DNA of 14,277 bases from Methanoregulaceae archaeon (GCA_013331415.1 DUGL01000215.1:5112-19388); one strand, 5' to 3'; positions 6,080 to 13,453 are shown, counted from the first letter of the stretch. The notes: generated by a model not told the origin, from the letters alone. Numbers and translations are program-made.

Positions 6080-8630
6080 TCAGGTCCACACTCTCTCCGC
6101 CGACCATGTAGGTGTTCTGTACCGCGAATGAACCGGGCGGCACCGCGATCTCACGCCCGTCGATCCTGACCGTTGAAGGTGGATCGGCAAGGACTTCCGG
6201 AGGAAATCCCCGGATGGCATCCATGAACGCATTCGCGTCTTTCCGGAGCGCCGGCCCGATCACGGCCATATTGAACTGGACCTCCCCCGGCCGCTTCTCG
6301 AGTGCACCGGTATCATTGCGCCACTCAACGGGAGCATTGAGCGCCCGGGCCATGTCTCCGTTGTCGTCATTAATTCGCGTAGTGAAGACGGAAACCTTCC
6401 CCATCGGTGCATTGAGTGCGAGCCCCTGTTCGTGCTTGTGGTGGCGCACTTCGGAGACGAGACGGACGAGGAGATCCCCGTTCACGATGGCCTCCTGGTC
6501 ACGAACACCCGGCTCCGGCCATCGCTTCCGGTGAACACTGCCCTCTTTCAGGTGCGAGGAGATCTCCTCTGCGAAATGGGGCGCATAGGGGGCCATCATC
6601 CGGCAGAGGGAATCAAGGGTTACCCAGAGTGCCCGGCAGGCCGCGTCACGCGCCGGGTCATCGGCATAGAGTCTCCCCTTGACGAGCTCAATGTAGTTGT
6701 CGGCAAGGATGTTCCAGGAGAATTCGCGAAGTGCTTTGAGTCCCCGGTCGAACTGGAAGTGTTCCATGGCATCGGTAACCTCAGCTGTGGTCTCTGCGAG
6801 CTTTGAGAGGAGCCAGCGGTCGGCAAGGGAGGTTAGCGGTGCAGCATGGTCAAAATCCTTCCTGCCAAGCTGGAGGAGAATAAAACGGGCGATATTCCAG
6901 AGTTTGGTCTGGAAGCGGGATGCGGCGATCACATCGTTCCAGTTGAACATGATATCAGACCCGGTCGCTGCGCCGGCAGCAGCCCACTGGCGGAAGGCAT
7001 CAGCCCCATAGGTCACGGTGATATCCTCAGGTGAGATGATATTTCCCCGGCTCTTGCTCATCTTGAACCCGTCCTCACCAAGGACCATGCCATTGATCAG
7101 GATCGCGTCCCAGGGCCGGCTGCCGGTCAGGGCAACCGAGCGGAGAATGGTATAGAAAGCCCAGGTCCGGATGATATCATGGCCCTGGGGACGGATCTGG
7201 GCAGGGAAGGTGGCCGGGACAGTAGCCCCGTCCCAGCCGGTCACGTTCAGGACAGAGATTGACGAGTCCATCCAGGTGTCAAGCACATCTTCTTCGCCTG
7301 TCACCTCATCTGAGCCGCAGTGCGGGCAGGGGTGATGTGGCTTATCCTTCATGGGATCGATCGGGAGATCCGCTGGATCCGGGAGCACCATCTCTTTGCA
7401 CCGTGCACAGAACCAGACCGGGATGGGGGTCGCAAAGATACGCTGCCGCGAGATGCACCAGTCCCACTCCATCTGGCGGATCCAGTTCTCCATCCGGAGG
7501 AACATGTGCTGGGGAGTCCAGGAGATCTCCTTTGCTGCCCGCAGTATCTCGTCGGGCACGATCCTGACAAACCACTGGCGCTCACTCATGATCTCGATCG
7601 GGGTCTTGCACCGCCAGCAGGTCCCGACCCGCTGTTCGAGCGGTTCTTCGCGAAGAAGGATACCTGTCTCCCGCATGTCCCGGAGGATAGCCTCCCGGCA
7701 TTCCCCTGGTTTCCTGTCCTGGTACTTCCCGGCAACCGCGGTCATCCTGCCCTGCCGGTCAATTGCCTTCCGGAGATCGAGATTATGCTGTTTCCACCAG
7801 AAAACGTCCTGCTTGTCGCCGAATGTACAGATCATCACGGCCCCGGAGCCAAACGCCGGGTCAACAGCATCATCTGAGATGACCGGGACCTCGTGCCCGA
7901 AGATAGGTACCCTGAGACGGCGCCCTGAAAGCCCGGTGTACCGTTCATCAGCCGGGTGGACCGCGACTGCGACACAGGCTGCAAGGAGCTCAGGCCGGGT
8001 GGTGGCGATCTCGATTCCGTCAAAATCCAGGTAGTTCAGCCGGGTCTCCCTCGGTTCGTACGAGACCTCGGCAAACGCGATTGCAGTCTCACAGCGGGTG
8101 CAGAAGTTGACGGGGTGATCGCTCTGGTAGATATACCCTGATTTGAGCATCGTGAGAAAAGATGCCTGGGTCTTCCGGTAATATTCCGGGAGCATGGTGA
8201 TGTACTCGTTGCTCCAGTCCACCGAGAACCCGAGCCTGTGCAGTGTCAGCCGCATTTTCTCAATATTCTTAAGGGTGAGTTCACGGCACAACTCCCGGAA
8301 CTCTTCGCGGGGGAGGTCATTTTTTGTTATCCCGTGGATCTCTTCCACCTTCACCTCGGTTGGCAGACCGTGGCAGTCCCATCCCTGGGGGAACATCACG
8401 TTGTATCCCCGCATCCGCTTGTACCGTGCTATAAAATCGATATAGCACCAGTTGAAGGCGTTTCCGATGTGGAACTGCCCGGTCGGGTAGGGTGGCGGGG
8501 TATCGATGATGAACTGGGGGAGCGCCGACCCCCGGTCAAATTCGTGGTCAGCATCCTGCCATATACCCTGCCAGCGTGGCTCCACCTCGGCAAACTGATA
8601 GTTCTTTGGGAGATCCTGTGGAAGAGACAT
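6036..8630 (-). CDS. valS: Valyl-tRNA synthetase
   Basis: An 864-residue class I synthetase charging tRNA-Val. Seen in order: PPPYPTGQFHIGN (HIGH-type motif at residues 54-57), the CP1 editing domain, two Cys pairs (CARCKEM; CPHCGSDEVTGEEDVLDTW) likely binding zinc, an anticodon-facing helix bundle, and FKMSKSRGN (KMSKS at 523-527). The tRNA-binding C-terminus follows, with HKHEQGLALNAPMG. The open frame extends to an ATG at 8684, but a TATA box at 8653-8662 would lie inside that extension. ATG 8630 (MSLPQDLPKNYQFAEVEPRW) is about 27 bp below the TATA centre and begins the conserved N-terminus, so I chose it. The mRNA is therefore likely leaderless. The 3' end overlaps tmk antisense by 44 bp. 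Two-Cys-pair zinc insertions are usual in archaeal ValRS; nothing appears missing. Confidence 0.97.
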   Translation of the reverse strand: MSLPQDLPKNYQFAEVEPRWQGIWQDADHEFDRGSALPQFIIDTPPPYPTGQFHIGNAFNWCYIDFIARYKRMRGYNVMFPQGWDCHGLPTEVKVEEIHGITKNDLPREEFRELCRELTLKNIEKMRLTLHRLGFSVDWSNEYITMLPEYYRKTQASFLTMLKSGYIYQSDHPVNFCTRCETAIAFAEVSYEPRETRLNYLDFDGIEIATTRPELLAACVAVAVHPADERYTGLSGRRLRVPIFGHEVPVISDDAVDPAFGSGAVMICTFGDKQDVFWWKQHNLDLRKAIDRQGRMTAVAGKYQDRKPGECREAILRDMRETGILLREEPLEQRVGTCWRCKTPIEIMSERQWFVRIVPDEILRAAKEISWTPQHMFLRMENWIRQMEWDWCISRQRIFATPIPVWFCARCKEMVLPDPADLPIDPMKDKPHHPCPHCGSDEVTGEEDVLDTWMDSSISVLNVTGWDGATVPATFPAQIRPQGHDIIRTWAFYTILRSVALTGSRPWDAILINGMVLGEDGFKMSKSRGNIISPEDITVTYGADAFRQWAAAGAATGSDIMFNWNDVIAASRFQTKLWNIARFILLQLGRKDFDHAAPLTSLADRWLLSKLAETTAEVTDAMEHFQFDRGLKALREFSWNILADNYIELVKGRLYADDPARDAACRALWVTLDSLCRMMAPYAPHFAEEISSHLKEGSVHRKRWPEPGVRDQEAIVNGDLLVRLVSEVRHHKHEQGLALNAPMGKVSVFTTRINDDNGDMARALNAPVEWRNDTGALEKRPGEVQFNMAVIGPALRKDANAFMDAIRGFPPEVLADPPSTVRIDGREIAVPPGSFAVQNTYMVGGESVDLITVDDVIVTVRKRP

Positions 8631-8652
8631 TTTTCTCATATTTGTTCTGGCA

Positions 8653-8662
8653 TAAAATATAG
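8653..8662 (-). promoter_or_regulatory. TATA box of valS
   Basis: The minus strand reads CTATATTTTA. Its centre is about 27 bp upstream of ATG 8630, which fits a leaderless transcript and argues against starts further upstream. Confidence 0.65.
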
Positions 8663-8709
8663 TGTTCGAAGGCAGGAACAGCATGAAACAGGACGTTTGG
8701 GCAGGACGC

Positions 8710-8730
8710 GGGGAAGGGCAGGGTCAGGGG
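8710..8730 (+). other. Canonical G-quadruplex motif between divergent promoters
   Basis: Four G-runs of 4, 3, 3 and 4 bases are separated by AA, CA and TCA. The plus strand from about 8697 to 8745 is strongly purine/G-rich. The motif lies in the 188-bp non-coding gap between valS and the DUF92 gene, upstream of both TATA boxes, so it should act as DNA rather than RNA if it folds at all. Confidence 0.55.
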
Positions 8731-8788
8731 AAGGAGATGGAAAGCCAGGACATTCGCTGCGTGCCAAGGGAAGTCCCGGAACAAAGCT

Positions 8789-8797
8789 CTTTTGTAT
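8789..8797 (+). promoter_or_regulatory. TATA-like box of the DUF92 gene
   Basis: CTTTTGTAT is centred about 26 bp upstream of ATG 8819 and there is no Shine-Dalgarno. This supports a leaderless mRNA starting at 8819. Confidence 0.5.
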
Positions 8798-8818
8798 CCG
8801 GAACCAACTATACACGGG

Positions 8819-10018
8819 ATGTCCGATCAGTTCGGGGACCGGCTTGCCGCAATCCTGGCACTCTCCTTTGTCCTTATTGCTCCCGTGATCCAGCCGCCCT
8901 GGGTGCTCACGATCATGATCGTACTCTTCTCCTCGACACTCTACCTCATCAGGAGAACACGCTTCCTTGCACTTGCCCTTATCCCTATCGCTGCACTCTA
9001 CGGCCTCGGTCTCCTTCCCCTCATCGTCTTCTCCTGTACCCTCACCATCATGGTCATGGGCGACCTCGCATTCAGGTGGGGCGAAGGCGGTCTTCCTTCG
9101 TATATTGCCTACATTCTTGCCGCATTTACCGCGTGTATTCTCGTCATGATCTACCTCCAGGAGTTCATTCCCCTCGTGATCCTCTTCGGGGTAGTTGTCG
9201 CCGTCCTCCTCAAGGCAATCCTCCGGGGAAGGGAAGATGCCCTGATGATCGAGGCGCTGGGGATTGCGATGACCATGTACCTGATTGCAGAGCTCAATTA
9301 CGAAGCAGACCTGGTGCTCATTCTTGCGGCAGTCGTTGTCGCGTTTGCGTTTGGGTTTTTCTCCTACCGGACAAAGACTGCAGATGTGAGTGGTCTCTTC
9401 TCAGGGGCCCTGATCGGGATCATCCTGATCGTATTTGCCGATATCAGGTGGTTTTTGGTCATGCTTGCATTCTTTATCCTGGGCTCCGTGAGCACCCGGT
9501 TCAGGTATGGTGAGAAGGAGCGGATGGGTGTCGAGCAGACGCACGGGGGAGCGCGGGGATACATCAATGTCTTTGCGAACGGGAGCGTCTCGGCTGCTGC
9601 TGCGGTGCTCTGGGGAATCACCGGAAATCCCCTCTGTGCTGCCCTCTTTGTCGGGAGTGTCGCCACCGCTGCGGCAGATACCATGGCAAGCGAGATAGGG
9701 GTGACAGGAGGCGATCCCTACCTTATTACCACCTTCGACCGGGTACCACCCGGAACCAATGGCGGGATCACGGTCGTGGGGGAGGCGGTGGCTGCGGCCG
9801 GGGCGTTCATCGTCTCGGTCATTGCCTTCCTGCTCGGGGTCATCCCCCTGCCGCTGGTTGCCATCGGGACTCTTGCCGGGTTCATCGGAACCAACATCGA
9901 CAGCCTGGTCGGTGCAGTCATCGAGAACCGTGGGGTGTTCGGAAATGCAGGGACCAACCTGGCAGCAACAGCAGGGGGAGGGATCGCTGCCCTCCTCCTC
10001 GCTGTATTCCTGCTCTAG
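8819..10018 (+). CDS. DUF92 family integral membrane protein (TIGR00297-like)
   Basis: A 399-residue polytopic membrane protein. The N-terminal half is almost continuous hydrophobic helices (for example LAAILALSFVLIAPVIQPP and LIVFSCTLTIMVMG), with an Arg-rich cytoplasmic loop ILRGRED. The C-terminal half, from about residue 170, is the DUF92 domain. It contains TRFRYGEKERMGVEQTHGGARG, VANGS-like NVFANGSVSAAAA, the signature ATAAADTMASEIG (D287) and TNGGITVVGEAVAAAGA, and ends with SLVGAVIEN...NLAATAGGG. Plant and cyanobacterial DUF92 proteins (VTE6) are phytyl-phosphate kinases. By analogy the archaeal protein may phosphorylate an isoprenoid-phosphate, but this is unproven. ATG 8819 is preferred to TTG 8792 because it is TATA-spaced and leaderless. 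The stop overlaps the stop of the opposite gene in the tetranucleotide CTAG (10015-10018). Confidence 0.85.
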   Translation: MSDQFGDRLAAILALSFVLIAPVIQPPWVLTIMIVLFSSTLYLIRRTRFLALALIPIAALYGLGLLPLIVFSCTLTIMVMGDLAFRWGEGGLPSYIAYILAAFTACILVMIYLQEFIPLVILFGVVVAVLLKAILRGREDALMIEALGIAMTMYLIAELNYEADLVLILAAVVVAFAFGFFSYRTKTADVSGLFSGALIGIILIVFADIRWFLVMLAFFILGSVSTRFRYGEKERMGVEQTHGGARGYINVFANGSVSAAAAVLWGITGNPLCAALFVGSVATAAADTMASEIGVTGGDPYLITTFDRVPPGTNGGITVVGEAVAAAGAFIVSVIAFLLGVIPLPLVAIGTLAGFIGTNIDSLVGAVIENRGVFGNAGTNLAATAGGGIAALLLAVFLL

Positions 10019-10857
10019 TACCTGTAGTATCGGCCCTTGCTGTCATACTCCCCTTCCAGGGGGACTGTTTTTCCCTCTTCTTCGCCTGATTTTACCGTGG
10101 AGTCCCGAAAGAAGCATGCTTTGAATGCGTAGAGGAGGGAGAATGCCACCGCGAGTCCGGCAAAGAGGATGAGTGCGGTGACAAATGTCCCATCAGCACT
10201 GAGTAGTTCATTGAAGTCTGCGATGGTAAATGTCTGCATATCCTCGGGGGTCATGCCGGCGAGCGGCACGAGGCGTTCATACAGTACTGCAGTCCAGGCA
10301 AGCATCATGGTAAAACCGATGAGCGCCGCAATACCCAGTGACAGGAGGTAGAAAAGGAGACATGCACGACTGTTCCTGAGAACAAACTCCACGCTCCTCC
10401 GGATGGATTCAAAGACCGGCTTTCCTTCGAAGACTGCAGCGGTATCTGAAAAAAACGTGAAGAAGAGGATGGAGAGGGGGACGGTCATGACCAGGAAGCC
10501 GAGGGCCTGCGTACCCTGTCCCAGGATGAAGAGCGGTATCAGGATGAGAAGGATGGTCAGGACAATACCGAAGAGGACCAGGAGCACCGGAAGGAGCACC
10601 CTGAAATAACCGCTCATTCCGCCCTCAAAAAACACCTGCAGGCTCGTTTCTCCGGTATCCGCCAGGTGGAGCAGCCCTGCCATGAAGAACGGAAGTACCG
10701 CGAGCGGGATGATCAGGAGACGCTCGGCAAGAAAGATCCCGAAGTGGTACTGGGCAAGGACCACACCTGCTGCGATCCCTCCCAGGACGATGCCCGGGAG
10801 CCATGCTGCCGGTGCCCGGAGGAGTGCAGCGGCCGAGAGGAGTGATGATGCGATCAT
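10015..10857 (-). CDS. Multi-spanning membrane protein of unknown function (DUF4013/DUF7847-like)
   Basis: A 280-residue polytopic protein. About six hydrophobic helices are visible, including WLPGIVLGGIAAGVVLAQY, LLIIPLAVLPFFMAGLLHL, LLPVLLVLFGIVLTILLILI, LGFLVMTVPLSILFFTFF, FYLLSLGIAALIGFTMMLA and ALILFAGLAVAFSLLYAF. The C-terminal tail is charged and ends YDSKGRYYRY. The segment FEGKPVFESIRRSVEFVLRN between helices resembles the amphipathic loop of archaeal DUF4013-like proteins, whose role is unknown. The open frame extends to 10974, but that part is antisense to the upstream gene. ATG 10857 lies just 4 bases beyond that gene's stop, so I chose it. It is the second gene of a two-gene operon. 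It contains no catalytic motif that I recognise. Confidence 0.75.
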   Translation of the reverse strand: MIASSLLSAAALLRAPAAWLPGIVLGGIAAGVVLAQYHFGIFLAERLLIIPLAVLPFFMAGLLHLADTGETSLQVFFEGGMSGYFRVLLPVLLVLFGIVLTILLILIPLFILGQGTQALGFLVMTVPLSILFFTFFSDTAAVFEGKPVFESIRRSVEFVLRNSRACLLFYLLSLGIAALIGFTMMLAWTAVLYERLVPLAGMTPEDMQTFTIADFNELLSADGTFVTALILFAGLAVAFSLLYAFKACFFRDSTVKSGEEEGKTVPLEGEYDSKGRYYRY

Positions 10858-10861
10858 CGCT

Positions 10862-11452
10862 CTACCGGTCCCGTGGCATGGCAACGATCTCCCTGACCTG
10901 GAGGTCAAAGAAAGAGGCGGAATGAGACGGCCGGACCACGCAGACCGTGTCCGATCCGCTGTAGGAACCGCCACACGCGATCACTTCCTCCTCGACTCCG
11001 ATAATGCCCTGGTCGGCTGCGATCAGGACACACTCAACCGCGACCTTGAGGCCGACAGCGATGACCCGCCGCAGCGCTTCGGCTACCGCTTCGGTGCGTG
11101 AACCTCCGCCAACTTTCTGGGAGCGGGAGAAGGCACGCTCGAGACCCGAAAGGACATGGGTGCCGGTCACGATCTGCACCCCCTCCCCGAGCAGTTCTTC
11201 TGCTGTCTCTGCGGAGAATTCCCAGACGCCGGGCTTTGAGAACCCGACGACGTGGGTTACCACGATCAGGTCGAGGCCACTCCCCTTGAGTGCTGCATGG
11301 AAAATCCGTGCTGTTTCACCGGATGTGCTTGCAACAATGACCGTTGTAAGTCCAAGCTCGCGTGCACGCTCCCGGGCAAACCGTGCACAATCGGCGGTGT
11401 TACCAGGGCCGGGACTATCAAAATAATACGTGTTCCGGGCAACAAATGTCAT
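10862..11452 (-). CDS. Pyruvate-kinase alpha/beta (C-terminal) domain-like protein
   Basis: A 196-residue stand-alone protein with the Rossmann-like fold of the pyruvate kinase C-terminal domain. Recognisable segments are TTVIVASTSGETARIFHAAL (strand plus the Ser/Thr loop of this domain), LIVVTHVVGFSKPGVWEFS, GVQIVTGTHVLSGLERAF, and an RRVIAVGLKVAVECVLIAADQGII helix-strand unit. The end is hydrophobic and Ser-rich (GSYSGSDTVCVVRPSH). It has no PK barrel, so it is not a pyruvate kinase; similar stand-alone proteins are widespread in methanogens and unassigned. A role in sensing or binding a phosphorylated ligand is only a guess. ATG 11452 lies about 29 bp below CTTTAAGTG on the minus strand, a plausible TATA box. 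It shares a 42-bp divergent promoter with ychF and is first in an operon with the membrane protein. Confidence 0.8.
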   Translation of the reverse strand: MTFVARNTYYFDSPGPGNTADCARFARERARELGLTTVIVASTSGETARIFHAALKGSGLDLIVVTHVVGFSKPGVWEFSAETAEELLGEGVQIVTGTHVLSGLERAFSRSQKVGGGSRTEAVAEALRRVIAVGLKVAVECVLIAADQGIIGVEEEVIACGGSYSGSDTVCVVRPSHSASFFDLQVREIVAMPRDR

Positions 11453-11494
11453 AATAACAGGTTAATTAGGTAGTATCACTTAAAGGGAATTGCT
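11453..11494. promoter_or_regulatory. 42-bp divergent promoter region, PK-C-like gene / ychF
   Basis: This AT-rich gap must serve both genes. On the plus strand TTAATTAG (11462-11469) is centred about 30 bp before the ychF ATG. On the minus strand CTTTAAGTG (11485-11477) is centred about 29 bp before ATG 11452. The two boxes are interleaved, so the divergent transcripts would start inside each other's promoter. AAGGGA six bases before the ychF start may be a weak ribosome-binding site. Confidence 0.5.
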
Positions 11495-12664
11495 ATGATC
11501 ACGCTTGCGCTTGCAGGAAAGCCGAACTGTGGAAAATCCACCTTTTTCAGGGCTGCAACGATGGCACCTGCAGAGATTGCCAACTACCCGTTCACCACGA
11601 TCAACGCCAATGTCGGGGTCGCGTACTTCCGCACGGTCTGCCCCTGCAGGGAGCTTGGAATACCCTGCGGGAGTTGCCAGGACGGGGTCAGGTTTGTCCC
11701 GGTCAACCTGGTGGACGTTGCCGGCCTTGTCCCGGACGCACACAAGGGACGGGGGCTTGGCAACCAGTTCCTCGATAACCTTCGGCAGGCGGACGCGATC
11801 CTCCATATCGTGGACGCGAGCGGTTCGACCGACAGCGAGGGAAATCCACTCGATCCTGGCGCCCACGATCCCCGGAAGGACGTAGTATTCCTCGAGTACG
11901 AGATGACGATGTGGATCTATGGGATCATCGAGAAGCACTGGGGAAAAGTGAACCGCCAGGCCCAGTCAAAGACAGCCCTGCTCCACCGGGGAATCGCGGA
12001 GGTCCTGACCGGACTGAAGATAACTCCTGAGGATGTGCGTGATGCCGAGGCCGCTGCCGGCATCGATCTCATCCATGCCGACACGGATGGTCTCATCCGC
12101 TTCAGCCGGGAGATAACGAGGATCAGCAAGCCGATGGTCATCGTGGGAAACAAGGTTGACCAGGCCCCTGATGCGATCCTCCAGGCCCTGAAGTGTGAGG
12201 GGTACATCTTTGCAAGCGCGGCCGGGGAACTGGCGCTCCGGAACGCAGCCCAGGCGAACCTGATCCGGTATATCCCCGGTGATCCCGGGTTTACCCTGGT
12301 TGCCGAGCAGGCGCTCTCGGCCCCGCAGAAAGCAGGTCTCGCAAAGATTGCCGCGGTCATGCAGGCATGGGGCGGGACAGGTGTCCAGCAGGCCATCGAT
12401 CACACAATACGCCAGCTCCTCGGGCTGATTGTTGTCTTTCCTGTGGAGGACGAACACAAGTTCTCCGACAGCAGGGGGCGGGTACTCCCTGATGCGTTCC
12501 TGGTGAAGAAGGGGGCAGGTCCCCGTGACCTTGCCTTCCTCGTCCATACCGACATCGGCAAGGGGTTCCTCTATGCAATCGATGCCCGGACAAAGATGCG
12601 GGTGAAGGATACCCATGAGCTCAATGACGGGGATATCATCCGCATCGTGAGTACGGCGAAGTGA
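11495..12664 (+). CDS. ychF: YchF/Obg-type P-loop NTPase (redox-regulated ATPase family)
   Basis: A 389-residue TRAFAC-class NTPase; YchF proteins bind ribosomes and often prefer ATP to GTP. G1 is GKPNCGKST (8-16), G2 falls in NYPFTTINAN (30-39), G3 is DVAGLV (D74-G77), followed by HKGRGLGNQFLDNLRQADAILHIVDASG. G4 is NKVD (219-222) and the SAxAE-like G5 is SAAGEL. A helical domain sits between G3 and G4, and the C-terminal TGS domain covers about residues 305-387 (VFPVEDEHKFSDSRGRVLPDAFLV and DLAFLVHTDIGKGFLYAIDARTK). The archaeal YchF length is about 390, so this is complete. Four Cys (C49, C51, C58, C61) form a CxC-x6-CxxC group in the loop before G3. The NKxD Lys-Val-Asp is GTPase-like, so nucleotide preference is open. 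Confidence 0.95.
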   Translation: MITLALAGKPNCGKSTFFRAATMAPAEIANYPFTTINANVGVAYFRTVCPCRELGIPCGSCQDGVRFVPVNLVDVAGLVPDAHKGRGLGNQFLDNLRQADAILHIVDASGSTDSEGNPLDPGAHDPRKDVVFLEYEMTMWIYGIIEKHWGKVNRQAQSKTALLHRGIAEVLTGLKITPEDVRDAEAAAGIDLIHADTDGLIRFSREITRISKPMVIVGNKVDQAPDAILQALKCEGYIFASAAGELALRNAAQANLIRYIPGDPGFTLVAEQALSAPQKAGLAKIAAVMQAWGGTGVQQAIDHTIRQLLGLIVVFPVEDEHKFSDSRGRVLPDAFLVKKGAGPRDLAFLVHTDIGKGFLYAIDARTKMRVKDTHELNDGDIIRIVSTAK

Positions 12665-12692
12665 TCACCGGACACTGACCATCACCATCCCA

Positions 12693-12697
12693 TTTTT
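12693..12697 (+). terminator. Oligo-T terminator candidate after ychF
   Basis: TTTTT begins 29 bp after the ychF stop. A longer T6 run follows at 12743-12748. Either could end the ychF transcript. Confidence 0.4.
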
Positions 12698-12742
12698 CGG
12701 CTATAAGGGAGATCGGTGCGATTTCAGATGAATTCATGCCGG

Positions 12743-12748
12743 TTTTTT
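12743..12748 (+). terminator. Second oligo-T terminator candidate after ychF
   Basis: GGTTTTTTCG, six T, lies 79 bp after the ychF stop and is the longer of the two runs. Confidence 0.4.
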
Positions 12749-12804
12749 CGACAGCGGTAACCAGCTGGTGCCGGGCACAACATATGCCCTGGGAGAAAAA
12801 GCAT

Positions 12805-12855
12805 GATACCCCCGTATCAGGTACTCCCGGTGAAGAACGTGCTAGCGGGGGTATC
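12805..12855. repeat. 10-bp perfect inverted repeat, 31-bp spacer
   Basis: GATACCCCCG at 12805-12814 is the exact reverse complement of CGGGGGTATC at 12846-12855. It can form a hairpin in RNA and abuts the left arm of the longer-range repeat at 12855-12971. Confidence 0.55.
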
Positions 12856-12971
12856 CGGCATCATCAGCACCATCCACATCCCGGGACTCTCCTAGACCAC
12901 CTCATCCCTGGATCCAGCATGGTTTGTAGGGTCAGCTGGTATCCGGGTTTCTGGCCCGATCATGATGCCGG
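12855..12971. repeat. 10-bp perfect inverted repeat spanning 117 bp
   Basis: CCGGCATCAT at 12855-12864 is the exact reverse complement of ATGATGCCGG at 12962-12971. Between them lies the palindrome CTGGATCCAG (12908-12917), so the segment could fold as a closed stem with a central hairpin. Confidence 0.45.
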
Positions 12972-13041
12972 TTAAACGGTAATCGTGTATTGAAGCTCCT
13001 TTTCATGATCGACAGGCAGATTCCTGGCTTTTTCACGATAC

Positions 13042-13050
13042 TTTTATATA
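13042..13050 (+). promoter_or_regulatory. Strong TATA box for the 106-residue gene
   Basis: TTTTATATA sits about 30 bp before ATG 13076, with no Shine-Dalgarno between. It is one of the two best TATA boxes in the window and predicts a leaderless or nearly leaderless mRNA. Confidence 0.75.
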
Positions 13051-13075
13051 CTCATATTTGCTACCATAGCTTACG

Positions 13076-13396
13076 ATGGGTGGAGAGGTCTTCCAGGCCC
13101 AGGTCATCAGGAATTTCTTTGATACGATTACCGGCACGGACCGGAACCTGACCCGGATTTACCTGTGCGTGATCAGCCTCGCCAAGCTCCGCATGGAGAA
13201 CCCGGAAAAGATCTCATTCCTCGTGGATCAGATCCGGAAGAGCAAGCAGCAGCGCGAGCTCTCCGTAGACATCCTCGATTACATGTGCGACGCCGCGATC
13301 CAGCTCGACCAGACTACGGTCCAGACCGCCTTCGGGGTTAAGACCATCGGCGAGGTCATGCAGGATTTCAACGGCATCAGCCTTGACACCCTGTGA
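13076..13396 (+). CDS. Small helical protein of unknown function, 106 residues
   Basis: I do not recognise this protein. It looks real: its codon use resembles the neighbouring genes, it has a strong correctly placed promoter, and a T6 run follows 57 bp after the stop. The sequence is predicted almost wholly alpha-helical and soluble: QAQVIRNFFDTI, RNLTRIYLCVISLAKLR, KISFLVDQIRKSKQQRELSV and ILDYMCDAAIQLD. It has no signal peptide, membrane segment, Cys pair or nucleotide-binding motif. The KLRMENPEKISFLVDQIRKSKQQREL stretch is amphipathic and may mediate protein contacts. It stands alone between two non-coding stretches of over 400 bp. It is probably a lineage-restricted cytoplasmic protein. 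Start at ATG 13076 is set by the TATA spacing. Confidence 0.75.
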   Translation: MGGEVFQAQVIRNFFDTITGTDRNLTRIYLCVISLAKLRMENPEKISFLVDQIRKSKQQRELSVDILDYMCDAAIQLDQTTVQTAFGVKTIGEVMQDFNGISLDTL

Positions 13397-13453
13397 GCGG
13401 GGACATTCACCACAAATTTTCTGGGATCTCTGCCGCTCAAAAGCACCACTCTC

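Larger units (their letters stand above)
12665..13075. other. Intergenic region without a convincing gene; inverted repeats and T-runs
   Basis: The 411 bp between ychF and the 106-residue gene hold no protein-like frame; a 79-codon plus-strand frame at 12736-12975 has no ribosome-binding site or recognisable sequence. T-runs at 12693-12697 and 12743-12748 can terminate ychF. There are three symmetric elements. A 10-bp inverted repeat, GATACCCCCG (12805-12814) with CGGGGGTATC (12846-12855). A second, CCGGCATCAT (12855-12864) with ATGATGCCGG (12962-12971). A 10-bp palindrome CTGGATCCAG at 12908-12917. GGTATCCGG also occurs twice (12850-12858, 12939-12947). The region could encode a folded RNA or hold repeat debris. 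Confidence 0.5.

Noticed and set aside
8662..9513. 283-codon plus-strand frame overlapping the DUF92 gene
   Set aside because: Cys/His/Arg-rich low-complexity translation in another frame of the membrane gene.
12736..12975. 79-codon frame in the gap after ychF
   Set aside because: No ribosome-binding site or TATA spacing, odd composition, and it runs through inverted repeats.
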